Shown here in pieces: positions 15,462-24,305 of a stretch of 42,770 bases of DNA. Position 1 is the first letter of the stretch. Every line of letters starts with the position of its first letter. The notes below the pieces were generated by a model that ran no database searches, was not told the DNA's origin, and saw only the letters and a program-made list of their open reading frames with translations. Source of the DNA: an uncultured Lachnospiraceae bacterium (GTDB taxonomy: Bacteria > Bacillota > Clostridia > Lachnospirales > Lachnospiraceae); the NCBI GenBank assembly GCA_946537305.1, contig CAMNFR010000017.1, positions 1-42,770 on the forward strand. Reading direction: 5' to 3'. The translations under genes were made by a program, and so were the position numbers.

Positions 15462-16930
15462 TGATCAGCTTCCTCCAGGAAATTATTCATCTTATCCAGC
15501 AGCGAGTACTTCACGTTGTACAGCTTGCGGGAAAGGTCGATATATACCTTGTGAGGGTTGCTGAACCGGCGGGTCTCATCCCACAGGGTCGAAAGCTCTT
15601 TCTGGCAGATATCCCGGATTTCCATGACAGACGGGCTGGTATACACGCACTCGCCTTTCCGGAAGACCGGCTCCAGAAGCTGACGCAGGGTAAAGGTGCC
15701 TGCCGCCAGGTAGGTCTTCTTCCAGGTGTGGACGGGGTCAAAGATCATCAGGTTGCGATCCTCGGAGAAGTGCTCCGTGTGCAGGGACAGCAGATCACCG
15801 ATCAGCTTGCCGTCGGCCTTATTATAAATACGGTGGATGAGCTTATTTCCGGGGTTGGTGATCTTCTCCGGATTTTCAGACCGCTTGATCTTGGGAATAT
15901 AGCGGGCATTCTGCTTGTCATAAATAGCAGCCAGCTTGTAGACGCCGCCGAAGGCCGGGCAGTCTTTGCTGGTGATCAGGTTCGTGCCCACGCCCCAGGA
16001 GGTGATGGTCGCGCCCTGATCCTTCAGGCTGGCGATCAGGTATTCATCCAGATCGCAGGAGGCGGAGATGACCGCATCCGGGAAGCCGGCGGCATCCAGC
16101 ATCCGGCGGGCTTCCTTGGAAAGATACGCCAGGTCGCCGGAATCCAGGCGGATGCCGTAGAAGGTCAGCGGAATGCCTGCGTCGCGCATCTCCTCAAATA
16201 CCTGGATGGCGTGCGGCACGCCGCTCTTCAGTGTGTTATAGGTATCCACCAGCAGAATGCAGGCGGTAGGATAAAGTTTTGCGTAGGTGCGGAAGGCGGT
16301 AAGCTCATCCGGGAAACTCATGATCCAGCTGTGGGCGTGGGTGCCTTTCACCGGCACGTCGAACATCTGGCCTGCCAGCACGTTGCTGGTGCCGATGCAG
16401 CCGCCGATCATGGCCGCTCTGGCGCCGTAGATGCCTGCATCCGGTCCTTGTGCCCGGCGCAGACCGAATTCCATAATGCCATCACCCTCGGCCGCGTAGC
16501 AGACGCGGGAGGCCTTGGTGGCGATCAGCGACTGATGGTTGATCATATTCAGGAGCGCGGGCTCCAGAAGCTGTGCCTCCATAATGGGGGCGACCACCTT
16601 TACCAGGGGCTCGTTGGGGAAGACGACCGTTCCTTCCGGAATGGCATAGATATCGCCCGTAAAGCGGAAGGTCTTCAGATATTCCAGGAAGGGCTCCTGG
16701 AACAGCTTCAGGGAACGAAGATATTCAATATCGCCTTCCGAGAAGTGGAGGTTTTTAACATATTCGATGACCTGTTCCAGGCCGGCGCAGATGGCGTAGC
16801 CGCTGCCGCTGGGATTGCTGCGATAGAAAGCATCAAACACCACCCGGTCATTGGACTGGTTTTCAAAATAGCCCTGCATCATGGTCAGTTCGTACAGATC
16901 AGTCATCAGGGTAAGGTTGCGTTCACTCAT
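15458..16930 (-). CDS. pncB: nicotinate phosphoribosyltransferase, 490 aa
   Basis: The first enzyme of NAD salvage from nicotinate (nicotinate plus PRPP and ATP to NaMN). Family text includes LMTDLYELTMMQGYF at the N-terminus, EFGLRRAQGPDAG, GTSNVLAGQMFDVPVKGTHAHSW (with the phosphorylatable His) and IRLDSGDLAYLS. Length is typical of the long Firmicute/plant-like type. ATG 16930 follows AAAGGAGCG; the open frame upstream to 17038 has no homology. It is cotranscribed with plsC. Pairing NAD salvage with a lipid enzyme has no obvious pathway logic. Confidence 0.95.
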   Translation of the reverse strand: MSERNLTLMTDLYELTMMQGYFENQSNDRVVFDAFYRSNPSGSGYAICAGLEQVIEYVKNLHFSEGDIEYLRSLKLFQEPFLEYLKTFRFTGDIYAIPEGTVVFPNEPLVKVVAPIMEAQLLEPALLNMINHQSLIATKASRVCYAAEGDGIMEFGLRRAQGPDAGIYGARAAMIGGCIGTSNVLAGQMFDVPVKGTHAHSWIMSFPDELTAFRTYAKLYPTACILLVDTYNTLKSGVPHAIQVFEEMRDAGIPLTFYGIRLDSGDLAYLSKEARRMLDAAGFPDAVISASCDLDEYLIASLKDQGATITSWGVGTNLITSKDCPAFGGVYKLAAIYDKQNARYIPKIKRSENPEKITNPGNKLIHRIYNKADGKLIGDLLSLHTEHFSEDRNLMIFDPVHTWKKTYLAAGTFTLRQLLEPVFRKGECVYTSPSVMEIRDICQKELSTLWDETRRFSNPHKVYIDLSRKLYNVKYSLLDKMNNFLEEADQ

Positions 16931-16963
16931 GACAGTTACGCTCCTTTCATCATAGATAGCCCC

Positions 16964-16991
16964 ATCATAACATAAAATAATAAAGATGCAA
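16964..16991 (-). promoter_or_regulatory. promoter of pncB-plsC
   Basis: On the minus strand, TTGCAT (16986-16991), 16-base spacer, TATGAT (16964-16969), 33 bases before the start codon. Confidence 0.7.
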
Positions 16992-17023
16992 ACATCCTTC
17001 ATACAAAATTCAAAATTCACCGG

Positions 17024-17052
17024 TTGCGGCTGAGACATTTTTCCGATATACT
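17024..17052 (+). promoter_or_regulatory. promoter of the YARHG lipoprotein gene
   Basis: TTGCGG at 17024-17029, 17-base spacer, TATACT at 17047-17052, divergent from the pncB promoter. Confidence 0.75.
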
Positions 17053-17095
17053 TTTATCTGGTGGGAACGGAGATAAAAGAAACGGGGGATAACGA

Positions 17096-18154
17096 ATGAA
17101 AAAGAAATTGGGCATCACTCTTCTGATCTTTTCTCTGCTGGCGGGATGCGCCGGAGGAAGCGGTGCTTCGCAGACCACACCGGAGACCACGGTGCCGGAA
17201 ACCTCGGCAGTGGAGACGGTGGTGGAGGAGACCCTGGAGGAAACAGAGGAAGAACTCTGGGACGAAGAGGATGAGACCGCTGAGACCGATCTGGTGGTAG
17301 AGGGAGAGGACGGCTTTTTGATTTTTGAAGCCGCCGTCAGCATGAAGGGCATCAGTGCCGGAATCCTGAAAAAGGATTACGTGCTGAAGAACAGCAGCAC
17401 GGACTATCTGGAGTGGGACGATGTCAAAAAGCTCTCCAAGGAAGAACGCAACCTGGCCCGCAACGAAATCTATGCGCGCCACGGCTACAAGTTCAAGAAC
17501 AAGGAGCTCCTGAACTATTTCAAGAAAAAAAGCTGGTATTCTCCCAAGGTGGATCCTAAAAAGTTCAGCGAGAGCGCCTTTAACAGCTACGAAAAGCATA
17601 ATGTAAATTATCTACAGTCCCTGGTGACACAGTCGGGCAAGAAAAACCTTTCCAAAGCCAAGACCAAGAAAAAGGTGGATTCCTACGGCTACGAGCAGGG
17701 ACACTCCAAGCTTTCCTTCCGAATTAAGAAGGGGAGCCTGAAGAAAAAAGATGGCTACTATCAGGTGGAGGCTGTTTACTGCCAGCCTGTGACCGTGTCC
17801 GGCAATCTGAAGATCGGCGATACGGTCAAGGTATCCTTTAACGATCTCACCGGGGAGAAGATGACGCTGGTGCGTGAGAGTGACGGCCTTTACACCAAAG
17901 ACGGCAGCCGGCAGTTCGAATACCCGGAGGAGCGCGGAAAGAGCGTGGTGCTGTACGAGGACAGCGCGGACCGCGTGGACAAGCCTGTGTACGAGGGTAA
18001 GCTTTATATCCGGAAGGACGCCGTCGAAGGACGCAATTTTGGCGAAGAGGTCAAGTTTAAGTCCTCCCGGGTAAAGAAGAAAAACCTGACCTATAACGCT
18101 GTGTATTTTGACAGCAAAGGATATGTAGTGCGGCTGATGAATTTCGGCGACTAA
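17096..18154 (+). CDS. YARHG-domain lipoprotein, 352 aa
   Basis: The signal peptide ends in a lipobox (LLAGC, Cys18), so the protein should be a lipid-anchored exported protein. A Thr/Glu-rich acidic linker (25-70) follows, then a YARHG domain with RNEIYARHGYKFKNKEL and WYSPK (about 120-165), then a Lys-rich beta-like C-terminal region with no recognised domain. YARHG domains occur in extracellular proteins of Firmicutes and are thought to bind cell-wall components; the function is not established. The L,D-transpeptidase gene follows after 41 bases with no terminator, so both probably work at the cell wall. Confidence 0.87.
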   Translation: MKKKLGITLLIFSLLAGCAGGSGASQTTPETTVPETSAVETVVEETLEETEEELWDEEDETAETDLVVEGEDGFLIFEAAVSMKGISAGILKKDYVLKNSSTDYLEWDDVKKLSKEERNLARNEIYARHGYKFKNKELLNYFKKKSWYSPKVDPKKFSESAFNSYEKHNVNYLQSLVTQSGKKNLSKAKTKKKVDSYGYEQGHSKLSFRIKKGSLKKKDGYYQVEAVYCQPVTVSGNLKIGDTVKVSFNDLTGEKMTLVRESDGLYTKDGSRQFEYPEERGKSVVLYEDSADRVDKPVYEGKLYIRKDAVEGRNFGEEVKFKSSRVKKKNLTYNAVYFDSKGYVVRLMNFGD

Positions 18155-18195
18155 GTGGGTGAAGGCGCCGGAGGGCGCCGGGGGAAGAGAGCAAA

Positions 18196-19659
18196 ATGAG
18201 AAAAAAGAAAAGCAAGGGAAAAGTCATAGCCATTGTTATTCTGGCGGTCCTGGCGGTGGCCGGGGGAGGCGCGTTTGCCTTTTTGCATCATCATCAGACC
18301 ACCGATGTTTTCCTGCCGAATACCTATTATCTGGGGGAGGATGTTTCCGGACAGACTAAAGAGCACATCCTGGAAAAGGTGACCTCGGCCGTGGGGGCGG
18401 TCAGCGTGACACTGAACGAACAGGGAGAACCGGCTCTGACCGGAAATCTGGCGGATTTCGGCTTCCTGCTGGATGAGAACGCAGCCAGGGAATCTCTGGT
18501 GCGCGCCATGTCGGAGCAGAAAGCATCACTCGTCACGGTATTCAAATGCCTGACCGGCGAAAAGACCCGGGTTACGGCGGATGTCGCCTGGGATTTTGAC
18601 GAAAAGACCTTTGCACAGAAGGTGACGGCGGCCAATCTGCCGACGCCCCGCGTTGCCAGCCGGGATGCAGAGCTGGTGCAGAACAACGAAGCCCGGAAGC
18701 TGGAATTGGTAGAGGAAATCTACGGGAACGAATTCAAAGAAGACCAGCTTCAGGACTGGGTGCAGCAGCAGATCGAGGGCAACCTGGCGGAAAATGGTCT
18801 GACCGACATAGAGATGGATTTTCCTGATGCCTTCTACATCAAACCGACCGTAACAAAGGATGATCCGTCCATACAGCAGAAAATGCAGGCGCTGGCTCCC
18901 TTTGAAGGCGCTGAGGTGGATTATCTGTTCGGTACACAGAAAGAGGTCCTGGACTATGCCACCATCATCAGCTGGGTAGATATCTCCGGGAACACCGGGA
19001 CGCTGAACCAGGAAAAGATGAGTGCTTTTGTAAAGGACCTTGTCGCCCGGTACAATACCCGTTACCGCGTGCGAAAGTTCACGACCTCCAAAGGGAAGGA
19101 GATAGAGATACCGGAAAACCTGAACGAATATGGTTATCGTATAAATGAATCTGCGGAGCTGGAGCAGCTGGCAGCCGATCTGACCAGTGGTCAGGTGGTG
19201 GAACGGGAGCCCGTCTACTACCGTACGAACCAGTGGGATAATCCGCTCTATTACGGCCGGGAAGGCAGAGATGACCTGGCCGGCAATTACATAGAGGTAA
19301 GCATCGATGACCAGCATCTGTGGTTCTATAAGGATGGTAAGCTCTTTTTAGAGAGCGATGTGGTGACCGGTGATATCACCAAGGATGCCGGCACTGCCAC
19401 CGGGGCCTATCCGCTGGCTTACAAGATGCGGGACTACACCCTGACCGGCGGAGAAGGAAACGGAGCCTACGCCACCCCGGTGGACTACTGGATGCCTTTC
19501 TATGAGGGACAGGGCCTGCACGACGCCAGCTGGCGCAGCAATTTTGGCGGCTCCATCTACAAGGGAAACGGCTCTCACGGATGTGTCAATCTGCCGAAAA
19601 AAATCGCAAAAAAGATCTTCGAAAACGTTAATGCAGGTATTGCAATTATTATTTACTAG
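18196..19659 (+). CDS. membrane-anchored L,D-transpeptidase (YkuD) with PG_binding_4-like domains, 487 aa
   Basis: A basic N-terminus and one transmembrane helix (residues 10-30) precede two segments like the peptidoglycan-binding PG_binding_4 domain (about 45-300). The YkuD catalytic domain occupies the end: IEVSIDDQHLWFYKDG, VVTGDITKDAGTATGAYPL, and the active-site text GSHGCVNLPKKIAKKIF with His and Cys. Such enzymes make 3-3 cross-links in peptidoglycan and resist most beta-lactams except carbapenems. The start ATG follows GGGGGAAGAG; a GGCGCC hairpin sits in the 41-base gap after the YARHG gene. Confidence 0.95.
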   Translation: MRKKKSKGKVIAIVILAVLAVAGGGAFAFLHHHQTTDVFLPNTYYLGEDVSGQTKEHILEKVTSAVGAVSVTLNEQGEPALTGNLADFGFLLDENAARESLVRAMSEQKASLVTVFKCLTGEKTRVTADVAWDFDEKTFAQKVTAANLPTPRVASRDAELVQNNEARKLELVEEIYGNEFKEDQLQDWVQQQIEGNLAENGLTDIEMDFPDAFYIKPTVTKDDPSIQQKMQALAPFEGAEVDYLFGTQKEVLDYATIISWVDISGNTGTLNQEKMSAFVKDLVARYNTRYRVRKFTTSKGKEIEIPENLNEYGYRINESAELEQLAADLTSGQVVEREPVYYRTNQWDNPLYYGREGRDDLAGNYIEVSIDDQHLWFYKDGKLFLESDVVTGDITKDAGTATGAYPLAYKMRDYTLTGGEGNGAYATPVDYWMPFYEGQGLHDASWRSNFGGSIYKGNGSHGCVNLPKKIAKKIFENVNAGIAIIIY

Positions 19660-19685
19660 TGTTATCTGGTAATAGCATCTTTTCC

Positions 19686-19714
19686 TTGACAAAATATGTG
19701 TTACCGATTATATT
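19686..19714 (+). promoter_or_regulatory. promoter of the HU gene
   Basis: Consensus TTGACA (19686-19691), 17-base spacer, TATATT (19709-19714): one of the strongest promoters in the window, fitting an abundant protein. Confidence 0.88.
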
Positions 19715-19771
19715 TACATATGGCTCTCAGAAAGAGCGTATTTATGGCTAAAAACTTGGAGGATAAATAAT

Positions 19772-20047
19772 ATGAAAAAGAAAGAACTCGTTGCAGCAAT
19801 CGCCGAAAAAGCTGGTATCAGTGCAGACGCCGCCGCAAGTGCCCTGAACGCCTTCACAGAGGTAGTCGTTTCTGAGATGAAGAAGGGTGAGCGCGTACAG
19901 ATCCTTGGCTTCGGCACCTTCGAGGTGAGCGAGAGACCTGCACGTACCGGCAGAAATCCCCGTACCAACGAGGAAATGGAGATCCCGGCCAGCCGTATGC
20001 CGAAATTCAAGGCCGGCAAAGCCCTGAAGGATGCTGTCAATCAGTAA
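19772..20047 (+). CDS. hup: HU family DNA-binding protein, 91 aa
   Basis: A nucleoid-associated histone-like protein of normal length. It has MKKKELVAAIAEKAGIS at the start, the core RVQILGFGTFEVSERPARTGRNPRT with the DNA-bending arm, and a C-terminal PKFKAGKALKDAV. It has a strong promoter and a TTGGAGGATAA ribosome binding site. hup followed by rqcP and divIC is a conserved Firmicute order. Confidence 0.98.
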   Translation: MKKKELVAAIAEKAGISADAAASALNAFTEVVVSEMKKGERVQILGFGTFEVSERPARTGRNPRTNEEMEIPASRMPKFKAGKALKDAVNQ

Positions 20048-20059
20048 GAAAAAGATATC

Positions 20060-20084
20060 AAAGACCGGCCAGGGCCGGTCTTTT
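20060..20084 (+). terminator. hairpin between hup and rqcP
   Basis: AAAGACCGGCC pairs with GGCCGGTCTTT across two bases, ending in four T. It probably trims hup transcripts while allowing some read-through into rqcP, 20 bases on. Confidence 0.75.
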
Positions 20085-20105
20085 ACTTACATGGGAGATG
20101 TATTT

Positions 20106-20345
20106 ATGAGATTGGATAAATATTTAAAGGTATCCCGTCTGATCAAACGCCGCACCGTCGCCAACGAGGCCTGTGACGCCGGCCGCGTGATGGTCAACGG
20201 GAAGGTGGCTAAAGCCTCGCTGGATGTAAAAGAAGGCGATATCATAGAGATCGGATTCGGGAACCGGCAGGTAAAGGCCGAGGTGCTGGAGGTCCGCGAG
20301 ACCACCCGCAAAGACGACGCCAAAGAAATGTTCAGGTATCTGTAA
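20106..20345 (+). CDS. rqcP: S4-domain RNA-binding protein RqcP (YabO/Hsp15 family), 79 aa
   Basis: A single S4 domain fills the protein: MRLDKYLKVSRLIKRRTVANEACDAG with the conserved Arg and Lys, then VMVNGKVAK and VKEGDIIEIGF. In Bacillus this protein works with RqcH in alanine tailing of nascent chains on stalled 50S subunits. The start is ATG 20106 after GGGAGATG; the upstream in-frame extension crosses the hup terminator and is not real. Confidence 0.94.
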   Translation: MRLDKYLKVSRLIKRRTVANEACDAGRVMVNGKVAKASLDVKEGDIIEIGFGNRQVKAEVLEVRETTRKDDAKEMFRYL

Positions 20346-20432
20346 AAAAAGGTTGCAATAGAGCCGGGAATCGGTTAAAATTATATAGATTATAGACATC
20401 AGCTGTTTTTTGGTGGAAAAGGTGGGATAACC

Positions 20433-20747
20433 GTGGCAGCGAGTACGAGAAAACATAAAAAGAGAAGACGTTATAATGCTAACGCAGGTATCTTTCTGGT
20501 GACGGTCATCATGATCTGCTTTGCTGTGGTCATGAGCTTCCGCGCCAAGGCCCTGCAGGCGGACAGTAAGCGCTACCATGTGCAGGAGGCCACACTTCAG
20601 AAGAACCTGGACGAGGAGATCATCCGGGGCGAAGAACTGGAAGAATCCCGGGCGTATGTGCAGACGAGAGACTACATAGAGCGGATGGCACGTGAAAAAC
20701 TGGGCCTTATCAATCCGGATGAGACCATCGTAAAACCGAATGAGTAA
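20433..20747 (+). CDS. divIC: septum formation initiator (DivIC/FtsB family), 104 aa
   Basis: A small bitopic division protein: a basic cytoplasmic N-terminus (KHKKRRR), one transmembrane helix (about 18-36), a short coiled coil (40-75) and the conserved IERMAREKLGLINPDE end. The start is GTG 20433 with GGTGGGATAA upstream. In spore-forming relatives yabP and yabQ lie between rqcP and divIC; here the gap is only 87 bases and holds neither. A strong terminator follows. Confidence 0.92.
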   Translation: MAASTRKHKKRRRYNANAGIFLVTVIMICFAVVMSFRAKALQADSKRYHVQEATLQKNLDEEIIRGEELEESRAYVQTRDYIERMAREKLGLINPDETIVKPNE

Positions 20748-20750
20748 ACG

Positions 20751-20779
20751 AAGGGAGTGCCTGCGGACACTCCCTTTTT
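20751..20779 (+). terminator. intrinsic terminator after divIC
   Basis: AAGGGAGTG and CACTCCCTT form a perfect 9-bp stem with an 8-base loop and a T run. It separates divIC from tilS and makes the GTG at 20757 unlikely as a start. Confidence 0.92.
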
Positions 20780-20804
20780 CGATTGTATCGGCAAAGGTGA
20801 GGGG

Positions 20805-21833
20805 ATGGAGCTGAAAACAGAAAAAGAACCTAGAGAGCAGTATAAAGTGTTCCGTCAGGTGGAGGATGCCCTGTTCGGGCACTGCGGCGTGGCGGCGGGG
20901 GATCATGTGATCGCCGGGTTTTCCGGCGGTGCGGATTCCCTGTTTCTGACCGTTATGCTGGCACGTCTTCAGGCAGCCGGAAAGATTACGGCCTCTGCGG
21001 TGCACATTCATCACGGCATCCGCGGAAATACGGCGGATGCGGACGCGGAGGCGGCAGAGGCCTGGGGAGAGCGGCTTGGCATCCGCTGCCATGTGGTGTA
21101 TGCCAGTGTGCCGGGGCTTTCCCGGGAAAAGAAAATGTCGCTGGAAGAAGCCGGGCGCGAGGCACGGCGGACCGTATTTGCGCAGGAACGGGAATCCTGC
21201 CTGCAGGAGAATCCGGAACGTAAGGTCTGGGTGGCCCTGGCGCATCAGGCAGATGATCAGGCGGAGACCATGCTGATGGCCCTCGCCCGCGGCGCCGGAC
21301 TTCACGGTCTGGCCGGTATGGCGTGGCAGGAAGGGATTTTTGTACGTCCGCTTCTGGGGCTGCGGCGCTTTCAGATTGAAGAGTACCTGCAGGCGAAAGG
21401 ATTTGCCTGGCAGGAGGATGAGACTAACGAAGAAGATGATTACACCCGCAATCGCGTGCGCCACCGCATCGTTCCTGCCCTGGTGCAGGATGTGAACGCC
21501 GGCGCCGTGATGCATATGGCCGCCGCCGCCGAAGAACTGCGGGAGACCGATGAATATATGGCCGCACAGGCCGTGGAATGGTTGAATCAGAATGCACAGC
21601 AGAGGGAGAACGGGCTTTTCCTGCCCCGGCAGCCCCTGCTGAATCTGGCGCCTGTCCTGCGCAGGCGCATCCTGCTGCTGGCCCTGACCGCAGCGTCAGG
21701 ACGTAAAAAGGACCTGCGGCGTGTTCACATACAGGCGCTGGAAGGCCTACTCGCGGGAGGAAGCGGCACGGAATATGATCTTCCCTACGGCGTGAAGGCA
21801 CTGCGCCTGAAGGAAGGCATATTGTTGAAATAA
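20805..21833 (+). CDS. tilS: tRNA(Ile)-lysidine synthase TilS, short form, 342 aa
   Basis: TilS attaches lysine to C34 of tRNA-Ile(CAU) so that it reads AUA. The PP-loop SGGADSLFL lies near residue 38, VHIHHGIRG and ALAHQADDQAETMLM follow, and the N-terminal domain ends with TRNRVRHRIVPAL. About 100 residues of helical and beta text follow, but most of the C-terminal domain found in the 430-470 aa enzymes of E. coli and Bacillus is absent. ATG 20805 sits behind AAAGGTGAGGGG. Confidence 0.92.
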   Translation: MELKTEKEPREQYKVFRQVEDALFGHCGVAAGDHVIAGFSGGADSLFLTVMLARLQAAGKITASAVHIHHGIRGNTADADAEAAEAWGERLGIRCHVVYASVPGLSREKKMSLEEAGREARRTVFAQERESCLQENPERKVWVALAHQADDQAETMLMALARGAGLHGLAGMAWQEGIFVRPLLGLRRFQIEEYLQAKGFAWQEDETNEEDDYTRNRVRHRIVPALVQDVNAGAVMHMAAAAEELRETDEYMAAQAVEWLNQNAQQRENGLFLPRQPLLNLAPVLRRRILLLALTAASGRKKDLRRVHIQALEGLLAGGSGTEYDLPYGVKALRLKEGILLK

Positions 21834-21914
21834 GAATATCGATTTCACAGAAAAAAACTATACGAAATCTACAGAGTATGCTATAGTAAATACCTTAAAA
21901 GGAGATCGCTAATC

Positions 21915-22445
21915 ATGAGTGACAGAATCAGAACCTTAATATCCGAAGAAGAAGTCAACCGCCGCATCGATGAAGTCGCTGCACAGATCAATAAAGACTA
22001 TGCCGGTAGAAGCCTGCACCTGGTCTGTATCCTGAAGGGCAGCGTTTTCTTTACGACAGAGCTTTCCAAACGCCTTACCATCCCCGTGACCATGGACTTT
22101 ATGAGCTGCTCCAGTTATGGCTCCGGCACTGTATCCAAGGGCATCGTCAAGCTGAACAAAGATCTGGACGAGCCTATCGAGGGGAGAGATGTGCTGATCA
22201 TTGAGGATATCATAGACTCGGGGAATACCCTGGCGTATCTGATGAAGCTTCTGTCGGCCAGAAAACCGGCAAGCCTCAGCCTCTGCACGCTGCTGGACAA
22301 GCCCTCCCGCCGTGTCCATCATGAGGTCGAGGTCAGCTATACCTGCTTCACCATCGACGATCTTTTTGTGCTGGGGTGCGGCATGGACTATGATCAGCGC
22401 TACCGCAACCTTCCTTACGTGGGCGTGCTGGAGCGGGACGAGTAA
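21915..22445 (+). CDS. hpt: hypoxanthine phosphoribosyltransferase, 176 aa
   Basis: Purine salvage enzyme (hypoxanthine or guanine plus PRPP). The PRPP loop VLIIEDIIDSGNTL is intact, with LKGSVFFTTELSKRL upstream and DLFVLGCGMDYDQRYRNLPYVGVL at the C-terminus. AAAGGAGATCGC precedes ATG 21915, and a TATAGT (21882-21887) may be a weak -10. tilS-hpt-ftsH is a very common Firmicute order, which supports all three calls. Confidence 0.97.
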   Translation: MSDRIRTLISEEEVNRRIDEVAAQINKDYAGRSLHLVCILKGSVFFTTELSKRLTIPVTMDFMSCSSYGSGTVSKGIVKLNKDLDEPIEGRDVLIIEDIIDSGNTLAYLMKLLSARKPASLSLCTLLDKPSRRVHHEVEVSYTCFTIDDLFVLGCGMDYDQRYRNLPYVGVLERDE

Positions 22446-22469
22446 TCCAATAATAGAAGGAGTAACACA

Positions 22470-24305
22470 GTGAATCAGCAAAGAAGAAGATCGCCGATCA
22501 CGACATACTTGTTCATGCTGGTGACGGTCATGATCGTTTACTATATGGTGGGACATTTTCTCACTCCGTCCCAGACAGGAGAAACGGTGACCTACGCCCG
22601 CTTCACGGAGGATCTTAAGGCGGGGAAAATCAAGCGCCTGGATATCCGTCAGAATGCACAGGTTCCTACCGGCCGGGTGGAATACGTGGTCGGAGAGGAT
22701 GAGCGTTATCAGCTCTTCGTCAGCGATGTAAATGATGTCATCAAGACTTGCGATAAGGCGGATTTTGAGAATTACTATCTGAGCAATGTATCTGCAGGAC
22801 TGGATACCGGAAGCCTGATGATGTATATCATGATGGGCATCATGGCAGCGGCCGTATTGGTGCTGGTCATGCGGGGCAGCGGTCAGGGCGGTGCGAATTC
22901 CCAGATGATGAACTTCGGCAAGAGCCGCGCCGTCATGGTGAATACCAGTGATGTGGATTTCAGCAAGGTGGCTGGTCTGCATGAGGAAAAGGAAGACCTG
23001 GCGGAAATCGTGGATTTCCTGAAAAACCCGGATAAATACCGGAAACTGGGCGCGCGCATCCCCAAGGGCGTACTGCTCGTTGGCCCGCCCGGAACCGGTA
23101 AGACCCTGATGGCCAAGGCCATCGCCGGAGAGGCAGGCGTGCCATTCTTCTCCATTTCCGGTTCGGATTTCGTGGAGATGTTCGTTGGCGTGGGCGCTTC
23201 CCGTGTGCGTGATCTGTTTGAAGACGCGAAGGCAAATTCCCCGTGTATCGTATTTATTGATGAGATCGACGCCGTGGCCAGAAAGCGCGGTTCCGGTATG
23301 GGCGGCGGCCACGACGAAAGAGAGCAGACCCTGAACCAGCTGCTGGTGGAGATGGACGGCTTCGGCGTCAATTCCGGCATTATCGTGCTGGCAGCCACCA
23401 ACCGTGTGGATATTCTGGACCCCGCCATCATGCGTCCGGGCCGTTTTGACCGGAAGATCATGATCGGAAGTCCGGATGTGCGCGGCCGTGAAGAGATTCT
23501 GAAAGTGCACGCCGCGGACAAGCCGCTGGCGGATGATGTCAGCCTGGAACGGGTCGCCCGTACTACAGCGGGATTTTCCGGAGCAGATCTGGAAAATCTG
23601 ATGAACGAGTCAGCCATTATGGCCGCCAAGGACGGAAGGCCGTATATCAACACGAAGGATCTGGAAAATGCCTTCGTGAAGGTGGGCATCGGCGTAGAAA
23701 AGCGCAGCCGCATCATCTCTGATAAAGAAAAGAAGATCACGGCGTATCACGAATCTGGCCATGCCATTCTGTTCCATGTACTGCCGGATGTGGGACCGGT
23801 GCATACGATCTCCATTATTCCCACGGGCATGGGCGCGGCGGGCTATACCATGCCGCTGCCTGACCGTGATGAAATGTTCATGACCAGAGGCCACATGATC
23901 CAGGAAATCATGGTGTCAATGGGCGGCCGCATTGCGGAGGAGCTGATCTTTGGAGATTACACCACCGGTGCCTCCCAGGATATCAAGCAGGCCACGGATC
24001 TGGCTACCCGTATGGTCACAAAATACGGTATGTCCAAGAACATCGGCATGATCCACTATGGCGGGGACGACGAAGTATTCCTGGGGCGTGACCTGGGTCA
24101 CACCCGCGGCTACAGCGAAAAAATGGCCGCTGCCATCGATACCGAAATTAAAGCCATTATTGATGAATGCTATGCGGATGCCCGGAAAATCATTGAAGAT
24201 CACATGGACATCCTGCATGCCAGTGCAGCACTGCTGATCGAAAAAGAAAAGATTGACCAGAAGGAATTTGAAGCCCTCTTTGCCGAAGGGACGAGCGGAG
24301 TATGA
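22470..24305 (+). CDS. ftsH: ATP-dependent zinc metalloprotease FtsH, 611 aa
   Basis: A membrane-bound AAA+ protease that degrades unassembled membrane proteins and regulators. Two transmembrane helices (about 11-30 and 114-134) flank a small extracytoplasmic domain. The AAA module has Walker A GPPGTGKT (205-212), Walker [12 protein letters not shown] and the SRH RPGRFD. The zinc site is HESGH, near residue 428, matching HExxH although most FtsH have HEAGH. The start is GTG 22470 after GAAGGAG. The stop overlaps the start of the following glycosidase gene by 4 bases. Confidence 0.97.
   Translation: MNQQRRRSPITTYLFMLVTVMIVYYMVGHFLTPSQTGETVTYARFTEDLKAGKIKRLDIRQNAQVPTGRVEYVVGEDERYQLFVSDVNDVIKTCDKADFENYYLSNVSAGLDTGSLMMYIMMGIMAAAVLVLVMRGSGQGGANSQMMNFGKSRAVMVNTSDVDFSKVAGLHEEKEDLAEIVDFLKNPDKYRKLGARIPKGVLLVGPPGTGKTLMAKAIAGEAGVPFFSISGSDFVEMFVGVGASRVRDLFEDAKANSPCIVFIDEIDAVARKRGSGMGGGHDEREQTLNQLLVEMDGFGVNSGIIVLAATNRVDILDPAIMRPGRFDRKIMIGSPDVRGREEILKVHAADKPLADDVSLERVARTTAGFSGADLENLMNESAIMAAKDGRPYINTKDLENAFVKVGIGVEKRSRIISDKEKKITAYHESGHAILFHVLPDVGPVHTISIIPTGMGAAGYTMPLPDRDEMFMTRGHMIQEIMVSMGGRIAEELIFGDYTTGASQDIKQATDLATRMVTKYGMSKNIGMIHYGGDDEVFLGRDLGHTRGYSEKMAAAIDTEIKAIIDECYADARKIIEDHMDILHASAALLIEKEKIDQKEFEALFAEGTSGV

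Noticed and set aside
15461-16975. A 504-codon open frame on the plus strand opposite pncB
   Set aside because: It is the antisense of a clearly conserved enzyme, has no ribosome binding site or recognisable motif, and arises from codon bias.
20757-20804. Earlier GTG start for tilS
   Set aside because: It falls inside the divIC terminator hairpin; ATG 20805 has a better ribosome binding site and fits the family N-terminus.
20124-23510. Long minus-strand frames (463 and 524 codons) opposite rqcP, divIC, tilS, hpt and ftsH
   Set aside because: They run antisense across several well-identified genes and are His/Arg/Gln-rich like other antisense shadows in this GC-rich DNA.
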